Positions 28,040 through 35,913 of a stretch of 64,000 nucleotides of DNA are shown here, in pieces. A program made the translations under genes and the position numbers. The stretch lies in assembly GCA_009827225.1 (NCBI GenBank), contig WUAI01000005.1, forward strand, positions 62,001-126,000, in the 5' to 3' direction. Numbering within the stretch: position 1 is the first letter of the stretch; every line of letters begins with the position of its first letter. The notes beneath the pieces are model-generated. The model was not told where the DNA came from. It ran no database searches and saw only the letters and a list, made by a program, of their open reading frames with translations. The DNA is from Flavobacteriaceae bacterium (GTDB lineage Bacteria; Bacteroidota; Bacteroidia; Flavobacteriales; Flavobacteriaceae).

Positions 28040-28996
28040 ATGAAAGTAACCGAACATATTGAGAAAGCCAATGGGAATACCCAGTTTTCATTCGAAATCT
28101 TACCACCCTTAAAAGGTCAGAACATCGATTCAATCTTTGAAAGTATCGATCCATTGATGGAGTTCAATCCGCCTTTTATAGATGTGACTTATCACAGGGA
28201 GGAATACATCTACAAAGAATTGGAGGATGGACTTTTAAGAAAACAAGTGGTGCGAAAGCGGCCGGGAACGGTTGGAATATGTGCCGCGATTCAGAATAAA
28301 TACAATGTGGACGCTATACCTCATATTTTGTGTGGAGGTTTTACTAAGGAAGATACCGAGAATTTCCTCATTGATCTTGGATTTTTGGGAATCGATAATG
28401 TCATGGCCTTACGGGGAGATGCCGTGAAAAGTGAGACCTATTTTACCCCTGAAAAGGAGGGGCATGCATATGCAAGCGACCTGGTGAAACAAATATCAAA
28501 ATTGAATCAGGGGATTTATTTGGAAGAGGAATTGCAAAATACTGCACCCACCGATTTCTGTATTGGTGTAGCCGGCTATCCGGAAAAGCATCTGGAAGCC
28601 CCTAGCATGGAAAGCGATATTTACTTTCTGAAGAAAAAGATCAAGAAAGGAGCTACCTATATTGTGACCCAAATGTTCTTCGACAATAAGAAGTATTTCA
28701 ATTTTGTGGATAAGTGCAGAGAGGCGGGAATAACCGTTCCCATCATTCCGGGATTGAAACCCCTGGCAACCAAAAAACAACTCAATATGATTCCACATAG
28801 GTTTAGTGTGGAACTACCGGATGACCTTGTGATGGCGGTGGTTCAATGCGCTGATAATAAAGCAGTGCGCCAGGTGGGGATTGAATGGTGTGTTCAACAG
28901 AGCAAAGAATTGATCGATGCGGGTGTTCCGGTGTTGCATTATTATTCTATGGGGAAGAGCGATAATATCAGGGAAATAGCCTCTCAGGTATTTTAA
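28040..28996 (+). CDS. metF: 5,10-methylenetetrahydrofolate reductase
   Basis: MetF reduces methylene-THF to methyl-THF, the methyl donor for MetH. The 318-aa FAD protein shows the TIM-barrel start FSFEILPPLKGQNIDSIFES, the FIDVTYH strand, ALRGD (FAD/folate contact), ATYIVTQMFFDNKKYFNF and PIIPGLKPL. Its ATG directly follows the metH C-part stop, so homocysteine, folate and methyl transfer genes are under one riboswitch. It is probably the last gene of the operon. Confidence 0.95.
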   Translation: MKVTEHIEKANGNTQFSFEILPPLKGQNIDSIFESIDPLMEFNPPFIDVTYHREEYIYKELEDGLLRKQVVRKRPGTVGICAAIQNKYNVDAIPHILCGGFTKEDTENFLIDLGFLGIDNVMALRGDAVKSETYFTPEKEGHAYASDLVKQISKLNQGIYLEEELQNTAPTDFCIGVAGYPEKHLEAPSMESDIYFLKKKIKKGATYIVTQMFFDNKKYFNFVDKCREAGITVPIIPGLKPLATKKQLNMIPHRFSVELPDDLVMAVVQCADNKAVRQVGIEWCVQQSKELIDAGVPVLHYYSMGKSDNIREIASQVF

Positions 28997-29121
28997 CCTA
29001 TTGACTGAAAATATGTAAGAGCGAAGTCTGTTTTTCTCTTTAATTATTTCTCTGGTTAACTTTTAAGAAGAGCGTATTGATTTTTTCAAGATTAATGTAT
29101 ATTTACGCCATCCAACTAACT

Positions 29122-30237
29122 ATGAGAAATACAATTTATCTGTTTGCCTTCTTGTTCTGGGGAGGTTTTGCTTTTTGTCAGGAGGAGACTTCCAAGCAAT
29201 TATTTTCATTGGAAGCCGATGCTTACTACGGAAGCATTATGGAACACAATCCTGATATTGCCCACTTAATCACACAACACCCGCGAGGATTATATTTAAG
29301 TTATAACCGAAAAACGTATGGATTTCGCGAAGCGGAACGGCGTTATAACTATCCGGATTGGGGATTTACATTTGCCTACCAGGATTTTCAAAATGAGGTG
29401 CTTGGAGAAAATTATGGGTTGTACGCGCATATCAATTGGTATTTCCTAAATAGAAATGTTGTATTCCGTATTGGACAGGGGGTTGCCTACAATACAAATC
29501 CTTATGATCCTGAAACGAATTTTGAAAATAATGCCTTCGGTTCTAATTTTTTAAGTACCACCTTTTTAAAGCTTAATTACGTAAAGGAGAATATTTGGGA
29601 TGGATTTGGATTACACGCGGGGGTAACATTAATACACTACAGTAATGCGAATTTCGAGGCACCTAATAACAGTACCAATACATGGGCCTTTAACGTGGGA
29701 GCAAGTTATTTGTTTGACCATGAAAATGAGCCGGAATATGTAGATATCGATGACGGTCCCAGTAGCAGCCATGCTGAAAAGATTAAATACAACCTGGCCT
29801 TCCGATTTGGATATAATGAAAGTGATGTGGTAGATTCCGGGCAGTTTCCATTTTATGTTGTTTCCGCTTTTGCCGACAAAAGACTGAATTATAAAAGTAC
29901 TGTTCAATTGGGTGTGGATTATTTCGATTCTAAGTTTCTGGAAGAATTCATTCGCTACCGCTCGATCGCCTTTCCGGAAGAGAATATCTCCGGGAGTACT
30001 GATTATCGCAGGGTAGGTGTTTTTGTAGGTCATGAGCTCAGATTTTATAAGACCGCTTTTGTCTCCCAGTTGGGGTATTATGTTTACTGGCCATTCGAAT
30101 TTGAAAACAGGCATTACAACCGTCTCGGGTTGAAACGATATTTTTATCAGGATAGAATATTTGCCGTAATTACTGTGAAAGCACACTGGGCGAAAGCCGA
30201 GGCCGTGGAATTTGGATTGGGGGTACGATTATGGTAA
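29122..30237 (+). CDS. Acyloxyacyl hydrolase / PagL-like outer-membrane protein
   Basis: The start ATG 29122 gives a clear signal peptide (RNTIYLFAFLFWGGFAFCQ); an upstream start at 29077 would bury it. The 371-aa protein looks like a beta-barrel with alternating aromatic strands. The segment LIHYSNANFEAPN carries the His-x-Ser pair (H172, S174) of the PagL lipid A deacylase active site. In PagL a Glu lies 14 residues after the His; the aligned residue here is Asn186. The likely role is lipid A 3-O-deacylation in the outer membrane, but the missing acid makes activity uncertain. The protein is about twice as long as PagL. Confidence 0.7.
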   Translation: MRNTIYLFAFLFWGGFAFCQEETSKQLFSLEADAYYGSIMEHNPDIAHLITQHPRGLYLSYNRKTYGFREAERRYNYPDWGFTFAYQDFQNEVLGENYGLYAHINWYFLNRNVVFRIGQGVAYNTNPYDPETNFENNAFGSNFLSTTFLKLNYVKENIWDGFGLHAGVTLIHYSNANFEAPNNSTNTWAFNVGASYLFDHENEPEYVDIDDGPSSSHAEKIKYNLAFRFGYNESDVVDSGQFPFYVVSAFADKRLNYKSTVQLGVDYFDSKFLEEFIRYRSIAFPEENISGSTDYRRVGVFVGHELRFYKTAFVSQLGYYVYWPFEFENRHYNRLGLKRYFYQDRIFAVITVKAHWAKAEAVEFGLGVRLW

Positions 30238-30251
30238 GCAAACTAAGAGTA

Positions 30252-31019
30252 ATGAGAAAAGTTGGAACATATTTCGGTAGTCTGATTATGGTACTCATGA
30301 TGTGGAGTTGTGATTCTGAAAACGGTCTGAACTGTTTCCAGGCAGCAGGTTCCATAATACAGGAAGATTTTAATGTGGCTCCCTTTCAGAAAATATTGGT
30401 AAGACAAAGAGTGCAGTTGTTTGTTTCTGAAGGCCCCACACAGCGGGTGGTTGTTGAAACCGGGGAAAACCTGCTTAACGATATCGTAGTTCAGGTACTA
30501 GATAATACCCTGGTGATTAAAAATGATAACGGATGTAATCTGGTGAGAGATTACGGCATTACTAAAGTATATGTGACGGCACCCAATCTCACCGAGATTC
30601 GGAATAGCTCAGGGCTTGCCGTTGAAAGTATAGGCCCACTTAGCTATCCTGAATTGCTTCTTATTTCGGAAGATCAGGAAAATGAGGATGAATTTCATAT
30701 TGATGGTGATTTCAGAATACACTTTGAAGGCGGATTCCTGCAAATAATAGCCAGTGGTTTGAGTAACTTCTATCTCAATGGAACTGCGGACTCGGGAAGT
30801 TTTGAATTGTATGACGGTGATAGTAGGGTAGAAGCTGCCGACCTAATTGTGAAAGATCTTGCTATTTTCCAGCGTAGCACCCAGCAAATGTTTATTTACC
30901 CTACCGAATCTTTAACGGGGGAAATTCGAGGATTGGGAGATGTGATTTCTTTTAACCGTCCTTTAATCGTTCAGGTGGAAGAGTTCTTTACAGGAAAACT
31001 TATTTTCCAGGACCAGTAA
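30252..31019 (+). CDS. Head-GIN-domain (DUF2807) lipoprotein
   Basis: The 255-aa protein starts with a lipoprotein signal ending in MWSC (Cys20). The mature part matches the putative auto-transporter adhesin/head GIN fold: FQKILVRQRVQLFVSEG, VVVETGENLLNDIVVQVLDNTLVIKN, KVYVTAPNLTEIRNSSGLAVES, forming a repetitive beta solenoid. Such proteins are common in Bacteroidota and of unknown function. I prefer ATG 30252; ATG 30231 would overlap the previous gene by seven bases. Its last 20 bases overlap the convergent gldA gene. Confidence 0.78.
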   Translation: MRKVGTYFGSLIMVLMMWSCDSENGLNCFQAAGSIIQEDFNVAPFQKILVRQRVQLFVSEGPTQRVVVETGENLLNDIVVQVLDNTLVIKNDNGCNLVRDYGITKVYVTAPNLTEIRNSSGLAVESIGPLSYPELLLISEDQENEDEFHIDGDFRIHFEGGFLQIIASGLSNFYLNGTADSGSFELYDGDSRVEAADLIVKDLAIFQRSTQQMFIYPTESLTGEIRGLGDVISFNRPLIVQVEEFFTGKLIFQDQ

Positions 31020-31902
31020 GCTCAACGAACAATTTTTCGAGGGTAGTATTCTTTTGGTGAAGTTGTAGGATTTTCAAACCGCTGTCGTGTGCAAAATCGA
31101 ACACTTTTCCGCGCATGTCTTCTTGAGTCGTAAAATAGATTTGATAAATAAAGCCTTGAGTATTCTCTACCTTTTTAACCTTGTCCAATTTTTGTAAGGC
31201 AACCTCTTCAACTCGGTAATCAAATTCCACTTCAACAATCTGTTCCTCGGTGTCTTTTAATTCTTTGAGCGCTTTATCAAGAACGATTTTACCCTTGTTT
31301 ATGATGATCACCCGGTCGCAGATAGCTTCTACTTCCTGCATGATATGAGTAGACAGTAAAACGGTTTTCTCCTTACCCACGTTTTTGATGAGTTCCCGTA
31401 TTTCAATCAGCTGATTGGGATCCAATCCCGTGGTGGGTTCATCCAGGATCAGTACCTCCGGGTCATGCAACAGTGCATTGGCCAGTCCTACACGTTGCCG
31501 ATATCCTTTGGACAGTTGGTCGATCTTTTTATGTGCTTCAGGGGCAAGCCCTGTTTGAGATATTACCTCTTCTATTTTTGAACCCGGAACTTTGTGAATA
31601 TCTGCATTCATAGAAAGATATTCCCGAACATACATTTCTGAATATAAAGGATTATGTTCCGGAAGATATCCTATGCTTTTTTGAACGTCTTTGGTCCTTT
31701 CAAAAATGGAGAATCCATTCACATCAGCTTCTCCATCAGAAGGAGCCAAATAGGTGGTCAGGATTTTCATGAGGGTGGATTTACCGGCTCCGTTAGGTCC
31801 TAAAAAACCAACAATTTCACCTTTCTTAAGCTCAAAGGAAACTTCCTTAAGTGCTTCCTGTGTACCATAGGATTTGCTGATATTTGATACTTTGATCGAC
31901 AT
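31000..31902 (-). CDS. gldA: Gliding motility ABC transporter ATP-binding subunit GldA
   Basis: This 300-aa ABC ATPase has Walker A GFLGPNGAGKSTLMK (about residue 34), the signature LSKGYRQRVGLA, Walker B VLILDEPTTGLDP and the H-loop LLSTHIMQEVEAICD, plus a long C-terminal tail. Order and wording match GldA of gliding flavobacteria, which works with the membrane proteins GldF and GldG; those are not in the window. Other ABC-2 type exporters have similar ATPases, so the gliding role rests on overall resemblance and on gldB and gldC nearby. It is transcribed away from the pheA attenuator; the minus strand has a TAGCTTTA near-match to a -7 box before it. Confidence 0.82.
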   Translation of the reverse strand: MSIKVSNISKSYGTQEALKEVSFELKKGEIVGFLGPNGAGKSTLMKILTTYLAPSDGEADVNGFSIFERTKDVQKSIGYLPEHNPLYSEMYVREYLSMNADIHKVPGSKIEEVISQTGLAPEAHKKIDQLSKGYRQRVGLANALLHDPEVLILDEPTTGLDPNQLIEIRELIKNVGKEKTVLLSTHIMQEVEAICDRVIIINKGKIVLDKALKELKDTEEQIVEVEFDYRVEEVALQKLDKVKKVENTQGFIYQIYFTTQEDMRGKVFDFAHDSGLKILQLHQKNTTLEKLFVELTGPGK

Positions 31903-31950
31903 AATTTAGCGGATGTAAAGCTACGCAATTAAAAAAACGCAAAAAACATT

Positions 31951-31979
31951 TTGTTGTTTTAAAGTAATGTGTACTTTAG
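31951..31979 (+). promoter_or_regulatory. Promoter of the pheA operon
   Basis: TTG (31951-31953), an 18-base spacer and TACTTTAG (31972-31979, one mismatch to TAnnTTTG) form a Bacteroidota-type promoter. Transcription would start about 31984-31987, only about a dozen bases before the leader-peptide ATG. Confidence 0.6.
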
Positions 31980-31997
31980 CAGGAACAATTTGAGAAA

Positions 31998-32069
31998 ATG
32001 AAACGATTTTATACATATTTCAACTTTTGGTTTTTCTATTTTATGAGGGAAATCCGGGTAAGTATGTAA
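31998..32069 (+). CDS. Aromatic-rich attenuator leader peptide
   Basis: A 23-codon ORF begins MKRFYTYFNFWFFYF and ends at TAA 32067-32069. Residues 4-15 contain six Phe, three Tyr and one Trp: 10 aromatic residues in 12 codons. It lies just downstream of a promoter and upstream of a terminator, then pheA. A ribosome short of charged Phe or Tyr tRNA would stall at 32007-32042, upstream of the TCCGGGT at 32053-32059 that can form an antiterminator. A ribosome reaching the stop codon would cover that segment. I read it as a regulatory peptide without function of its own. Confidence 0.85.
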   Translation: MKRFYTYFNFWFFYFMREIRVSM

Positions 32070-32102
32070 TGAAATTATAAACTATATAATATGAAACCCG
32101 GA
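32053..32102 (+). promoter_or_regulatory. Antiterminator pairing of the pheA attenuator
   Basis: TCCGGGT (32053-32059, inside the leader ORF after the aromatic codons) is exactly complementary to ACCCGGA (32096-32102), which is also the 5' arm of the terminator. The two pairings exclude each other. A separate 1:2 pause hairpin, as in E. coli trp, is not visible. Confidence 0.75.
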
Positions 32103-32121
32103 ATGTATTTCCGGGTTTTTT
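32094..32121 (+). terminator. Rho-independent terminator (attenuator) before pheA
   Basis: AAACCCGGAA (32094-32103), a five-base loop and TTCCGGGTTT (32109-32118) make a perfect 10-bp stem with a run of six T (32116-32121). It lies 19 bases before the pheA ATG, so its purpose must be conditional termination. Confidence 0.88.
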
Positions 32122-32139
32122 AATTTAAAAACCATAGTT

Positions 32140-33009
32140 ATGAAAATTGCGATTCAGGGGATTGAAGGATCTTTTCACGATGAAGCTGTACAAGCTCTTT
32201 TTCCAAATCAAGAAGTAGAATTGGTAGCCTGTGATTCTTTCGATGCGGTCACCCAGAGTGTGAAAAATGAGAAAGCGGATTTTGGAGTCCTGGCTATTGA
32301 GAATACCATTGCAGGATCTATTTTGCCAAACTATAATTTAGTAGAAGCGGGTGATTTTGAAATCTTTGATGAAGTGTTTCTGAATATTCAGATGTATTTG
32401 ATGGCGTTGGAAACGGAGTCCATCATCGACATATTTGAAGTGCATTCTCATCCGGTGGCATTGCTACAGTGTAAGGATTATCTTCGGAGATTTCCACCGC
32501 AATTCAAGATTATTGAAGGAAGGGATACTGCCAGTGAGGCCCGAAGAATTCGTGAAAACAATTTATCAGGAGTAGCCGCGATCGCCGGAAAACAAGTGGC
32601 TGAAAAATACAACTTGAAAATTTTGGACAGTAATATTCAGGATATTAAAGAAAATCAGACCCGCTTTGTTCTAATCGGAAAGAGAGGAGCTACTTTGAGT
32701 AAGAAAGCACCCAATAAGGCTACCATTCGTTTTGTATTGGGAAGTGAAGTAGGTACGCTTAGTAATGCCCTTCAAATTCTGGCAAATCATAATATTAATC
32801 TAACTAAGATACAGTCGTTACCGGTATTGGGAACCCCTTGGAAATATGCTTTCTTCGTGGATCTCACTTTTATGGATATCCAGAATCTGGATGATGCTGT
32901 GGAACTGTTACAAGATGCGGTAAAAGAATTTAAAATACTGGGAATGTATACTCAAAACCGTGAGAATGTGCCCAGTGAACTAACAAACGTACTTTCAAAT
33001 GGAGAATAA
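32140..33009 (+). CDS. pheA: Prephenate dehydratase
   Basis: PheA decarboxylates and dehydrates prephenate to phenylpyruvate. The 289-aa protein has the periplasmic-binding-like catalytic domain (AIQGIEGSFHDEAVQALF, FGVLAIENTIAGSI, the conserved ENQTRFVLIG at about residue 170) and a C-terminal ACT domain (RFVLGSEVGTLSNALQILANHNINLTKIQSLP), which in this family senses phenylalanine. It lacks the fused chorismate mutase of E. coli PheA; that activity is on the next gene. Control is visible twice: an attenuator in the leader and an ACT domain in the protein. Confidence 0.95.
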   Translation: MKIAIQGIEGSFHDEAVQALFPNQEVELVACDSFDAVTQSVKNEKADFGVLAIENTIAGSILPNYNLVEAGDFEIFDEVFLNIQMYLMALETESIIDIFEVHSHPVALLQCKDYLRRFPPQFKIIEGRDTASEARRIRENNLSGVAAIAGKQVAEKYNLKILDSNIQDIKENQTRFVLIGKRGATLSKKAPNKATIRFVLGSEVGTLSNALQILANHNINLTKIQSLPVLGTPWKYAFFVDLTFMDIQNLDDAVELLQDAVKEFKILGMYTQNRENVPSELTNVLSNGE

Positions 33010-34081
33010 AAAAGAATTGCGAAAATGGCTGGATAATATGAATCTGGCACATCCATTAGTAATCGCCGGCCCTTGCAGTGCTGAAACTGAAGAGCAGGTG
33101 TTGACGATTGCACATCAGCTTAAAGATACGGATGCGACGGTCCTTAGGGCGGGTATTTGGAAACCAAGAACCCGGCCCGGTAATTTTGAAGGGGTAGGAG
33201 CTTTGGGCCTGAAATGGATGCAACGCGCAAAAGAGGAAACCGGGATGTTGCTTACTACGGAAGTGGCCAATGCCAATCATGTGGAACATGCATTAAAGCA
33301 TGACATCGATATCCTGTGGATTGGTGCACGAACCACGGTCTCTCCATTTATTGTTCAGGAGATTGCGGAAGCCCTGCGCGGAACCGATAAACCCGTACTT
33401 ATAAAGAATCCTGTGAATCCGGACCTTTCTCTATGGTTAGGTGCCGTGGAGCGATTCCATTCTGCGGATGTAGCCAACGTAGGGGTGATTCACCGTGGAT
33501 TCTCTACCTATGAAAAGACCAGGTATCGCAACAATCCCGAATGGCAAATTGCGATCGACCTGCAGAATCGCTTTCCCGATCTGCCCTTGATCCTGGATCC
33601 GTCCCATATTGCCGGAAGAAGAGATATCATATTCGATTTATGTCAGACAGCATTGGATCTGAATTACGACGGACTTATGGTTGAAACGCATCACGATCCT
33701 GATAGTGCCTGGAGTGATGCCAAACAACAAATAAAGCCTGAAGTTTTAGAACAGATGACAGTGGATCTAAGGATACGCGAAGAAGAAGGAGCGGCGGTTG
33801 AATTTCAAAACAAACTGGCTACTGCCAGAACCAAGATCGATGTTGTGGACCATCAACTCATCGAAATGCTGGGCAAGCGTATGAAGATCAGTGATGAGAT
33901 TGGAAAGTTGAAGAAGGCGAACAATGTTGCAGTACTTCAAACGAAACGTTGGAACGAAATTTTGGGCAAAATGATCCTGCAAGGTGAAGAGCAAAATCTG
34001 AGTGAAGAGTTTATCTTGAAGGTCTTCAAAGCCATCCACCAGGAGTCTATCAACCACCAGGAAATAGTTTATAAGAATTAA
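32999..34081 (+). CDS. Bifunctional DAHP synthase / chorismate mutase (type II)
   Basis: The 360-aa protein joins two pathway ends: an N-terminal type I-beta DAHP synthase (LVIAGPCSAETEEQVL, TVLRAGIWKPRTRPGNFEG, LILDPSHIAGRRDII) and, after about residue 270, an AroQ-type chorismate mutase helix bundle (TKIDVVDHQLIEMLGKRMKISDEIGKLKK). The mutase domain may act as a feedback sensor, as in similar fusions. Its ATG overlaps the pheA end by 11 bases, so both genes share the aromatic attenuator. The tyrA and aminotransferase genes I would expect between the two in related genomes are absent. Confidence 0.92.
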   Translation: MENKKELRKWLDNMNLAHPLVIAGPCSAETEEQVLTIAHQLKDTDATVLRAGIWKPRTRPGNFEGVGALGLKWMQRAKEETGMLLTTEVANANHVEHALKHDIDILWIGARTTVSPFIVQEIAEALRGTDKPVLIKNPVNPDLSLWLGAVERFHSADVANVGVIHRGFSTYEKTRYRNNPEWQIAIDLQNRFPDLPLILDPSHIAGRRDIIFDLCQTALDLNYDGLMVETHHDPDSAWSDAKQQIKPEVLEQMTVDLRIREEEGAAVEFQNKLATARTKIDVVDHQLIEMLGKRMKISDEIGKLKKANNVAVLQTKRWNEILGKMILQGEEQNLSEEFILKVFKAIHQESINHQEIVYKN

Positions 34082-34112
34082 TTGGGGAAGGGTAAGATTT
34101 CGTGTACATTTG
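34082..34112 (+). promoter_or_regulatory. Promoter, TTG-N20-TACATTTG
   Basis: TTG at 34082-34084 and a perfect TAnnTTTG box (TACATTTG, 34105-34112) are 20 bases apart, a good Bacteroidota promoter, 49 bases before the next ATG (34162). Confidence 0.65.
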
Positions 34113-34161
34113 GCACTGCTGTGTAAACAGCGTTCTATTAACACGTAAAAATCGATTCTCA

Positions 34162-35808
34162 ATGAAAAAATTGCTATTGGCCATTACGCTTGTAGTGGGG
34201 ATTTCGAGTCATGCCCTGGCTCAAAGCAAAGTAGGTCCTATCACCATTACCCATGGTAAAGAAATTGAACAGGACAAAGAAAAAATTGTTCGAATAGCCG
34301 GCGAGACGAACGGTAAAATTTATACCCTTGCCACTAAGGGAGACAACTACTTCATCAAGGTTTTTGATTCGGAAGAAATGGCCCTCGAAACCATTCATAA
34401 AATTGGGTTGAATGAGTTCAAAGGAAAGGAAATTGATTTCGACGATCTGGCCGTTATTGAGGATAAGATATACATCTTTGGTAGTGTCTTTGACCGTAAA
34501 GCAAAAAAGAATAATCTTTTTGCCTTTGAAGTGGCACCAGATGGTCGCGTGACCAAGAACCGTAAGAGCCTATTCTCAACCAGTGTGACCAAAAAAAGGG
34601 AACGCGGAGCCTTTTATTATAAAGATTCTCCCGACGGTTCACAATTGTTAATACTGCATGCTGCCCTATTCGACAAGGAAGAGGTCATTCAGTATGAAAT
34701 AAAACTGATCGATAAGGACTTGAATCAAGTTGCGTCTCACCTCGAAAAAGTTCCCTTTGAGGATCGGTATGACCTTGAGTTTTCCATCACAGATTTTGAT
34801 GTAAATATCTATGGAGATGTTTTTCTCGCCATTAATGAGAGTTATCGGGACAGAAAAGCCAAAGCCAACGTCGAAAAATTTGAAGTTCATGCGTTCAAGC
34901 ATGACAATGGGTACTCCAAAGAAGTAATCAAAATTGATTTCCCGAATAAAGAAGTGATCAATAGTGAAATGCTGGCCACTCAGGACGGAAAATTGCATTT
35001 GGTCGGGTTTTACTCCAGTGTTCGAAAAAGTGGGAAGGCCAATAAAAAACTAAGAGGGGTTTACACAACGCTCATCGATGTGGTGACCAACGAAGTTGAA
35101 AGTTTAAAGTTTAATGAATTTGATTTGGAAACCAAGATCAAATTGATCGGTGAACGTCGGGCGAAAAAAGGTAAGGATGTCAAACCATTTTATTTTACGC
35201 ACAGTTTGATTGAGAAAGAAGACGGCGGACTCATCCTTCTTTCTGAATTCCAACAAGTGGTTGTGGGAAGAAGTTCGGGAATTGGACCATTCGCAGCAAC
35301 ACCTATCACCTATATCAACAATGAGATCATTGTTACTTCGATTGCACCAGACGGCACCGTAGCGTGGAGTAATGTCATCGCAAAGAATCAAAAGGCTGCA
35401 TTTACCACGATTTCTATAGTGTTCGCCGCTTTCGCCGGGACCTCAAGCTTTACGGTTGGTGCAGGATTGGCCGTACCGCTGGGTGTACTTGGAAAAGGTC
35501 CGGAGTACCTGAGTGCGATGCCTATTTATGAAGACGGTCAGCTAACCGTAGTATTTAATGATAACCGTAAGAATGTTGGGGTGACCGATGTTGATGAGGT
35601 GAAGCAGTTGGGTAATTATAATAAAGCGATGCCTACAGCTTTTGTCTTCGACAACAATGGAAAGATCACACGATTGGATCAGGAGAATTATGAGGATGGC
35701 CAGTTGGTGCTCAGACCCAGGGTATTTTTCAGAAAAAGTCCGAAAGAGTATATCATTTATTCTTCGAGACGCTCCAAGGACAAGTTAGGCCGAATGACGA
35801 TCGAATAA
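34162..35808 (+). CDS. Secreted hypothetical protein, WD/propeller-like
   Basis: The start ATG 34162 gives the signal peptide KKLLLAITLVVGISSHALAQ; ATG 34102 lies before the promoter box and is rejected. The mature protein of about 525 aa has many short beta-strand segments with recurring IYIFG, LHLVGFY, LILLSEF patterns, suggesting a beta-propeller, and one glycine-rich hydrophobic stretch near residues 420-445. No catalytic motif, lipobox or T9SS sorting domain was seen, so a periplasmic location is likely. I do not recognise the family. It has its own promoter and terminator. Confidence 0.75.
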   Translation: MKKLLLAITLVVGISSHALAQSKVGPITITHGKEIEQDKEKIVRIAGETNGKIYTLATKGDNYFIKVFDSEEMALETIHKIGLNEFKGKEIDFDDLAVIEDKIYIFGSVFDRKAKKNNLFAFEVAPDGRVTKNRKSLFSTSVTKKRERGAFYYKDSPDGSQLLILHAALFDKEEVIQYEIKLIDKDLNQVASHLEKVPFEDRYDLEFSITDFDVNIYGDVFLAINESYRDRKAKANVEKFEVHAFKHDNGYSKEVIKIDFPNKEVINSEMLATQDGKLHLVGFYSSVRKSGKANKKLRGVYTTLIDVVTNEVESLKFNEFDLETKIKLIGERRAKKGKDVKPFYFTHSLIEKEDGGLILLSEFQQVVVGRSSGIGPFAATPITYINNEIIVTSIAPDGTVAWSNVIAKNQKAAFTTISIVFAAFAGTSSFTVGAGLAVPLGVLGKGPEYLSAMPIYEDGQLTVVFNDNRKNVGVTDVDEVKQLGNYNKAMPTAFVFDNNGKITRLDQENYEDGQLVLRPRVFFRKSPKEYIIYSSRRSKDKLGRMTIE

Positions 35809-35819
35809 AAATTAACACC

Positions 35820-35846
35820 ACCCGGTTCAATTGAGCCGGGTTTTTT
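35820..35846 (+). terminator. Rho-independent terminator
   Basis: CCCGGTTCAA / TTGAGCCGGG (35821-35840) is a 10-bp inverted repeat with one G-U pair, preceded by A and followed by six T (35841-35846). It lies 12 bases after the stop at 35808. Confidence 0.88.
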
Positions 35847-35889
35847 GTCCTGAATTATTTCGCCGGAACAATAATGGCGAAAAGTGGTT

Positions 35890-35897
35890 ATTTTTGT
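35890..35897 (+). promoter_or_regulatory. -7 promoter box of rsgA
   Basis: TATTTTTG matches TAnnTTTG exactly, 16 bases before the rsgA ATG at 35914. No well-placed TTG was found for -33. The transcript would have a very short leader. Confidence 0.5.
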
Positions 35898-35913
35898 GTT
35901 TCTGAAACTCTCT

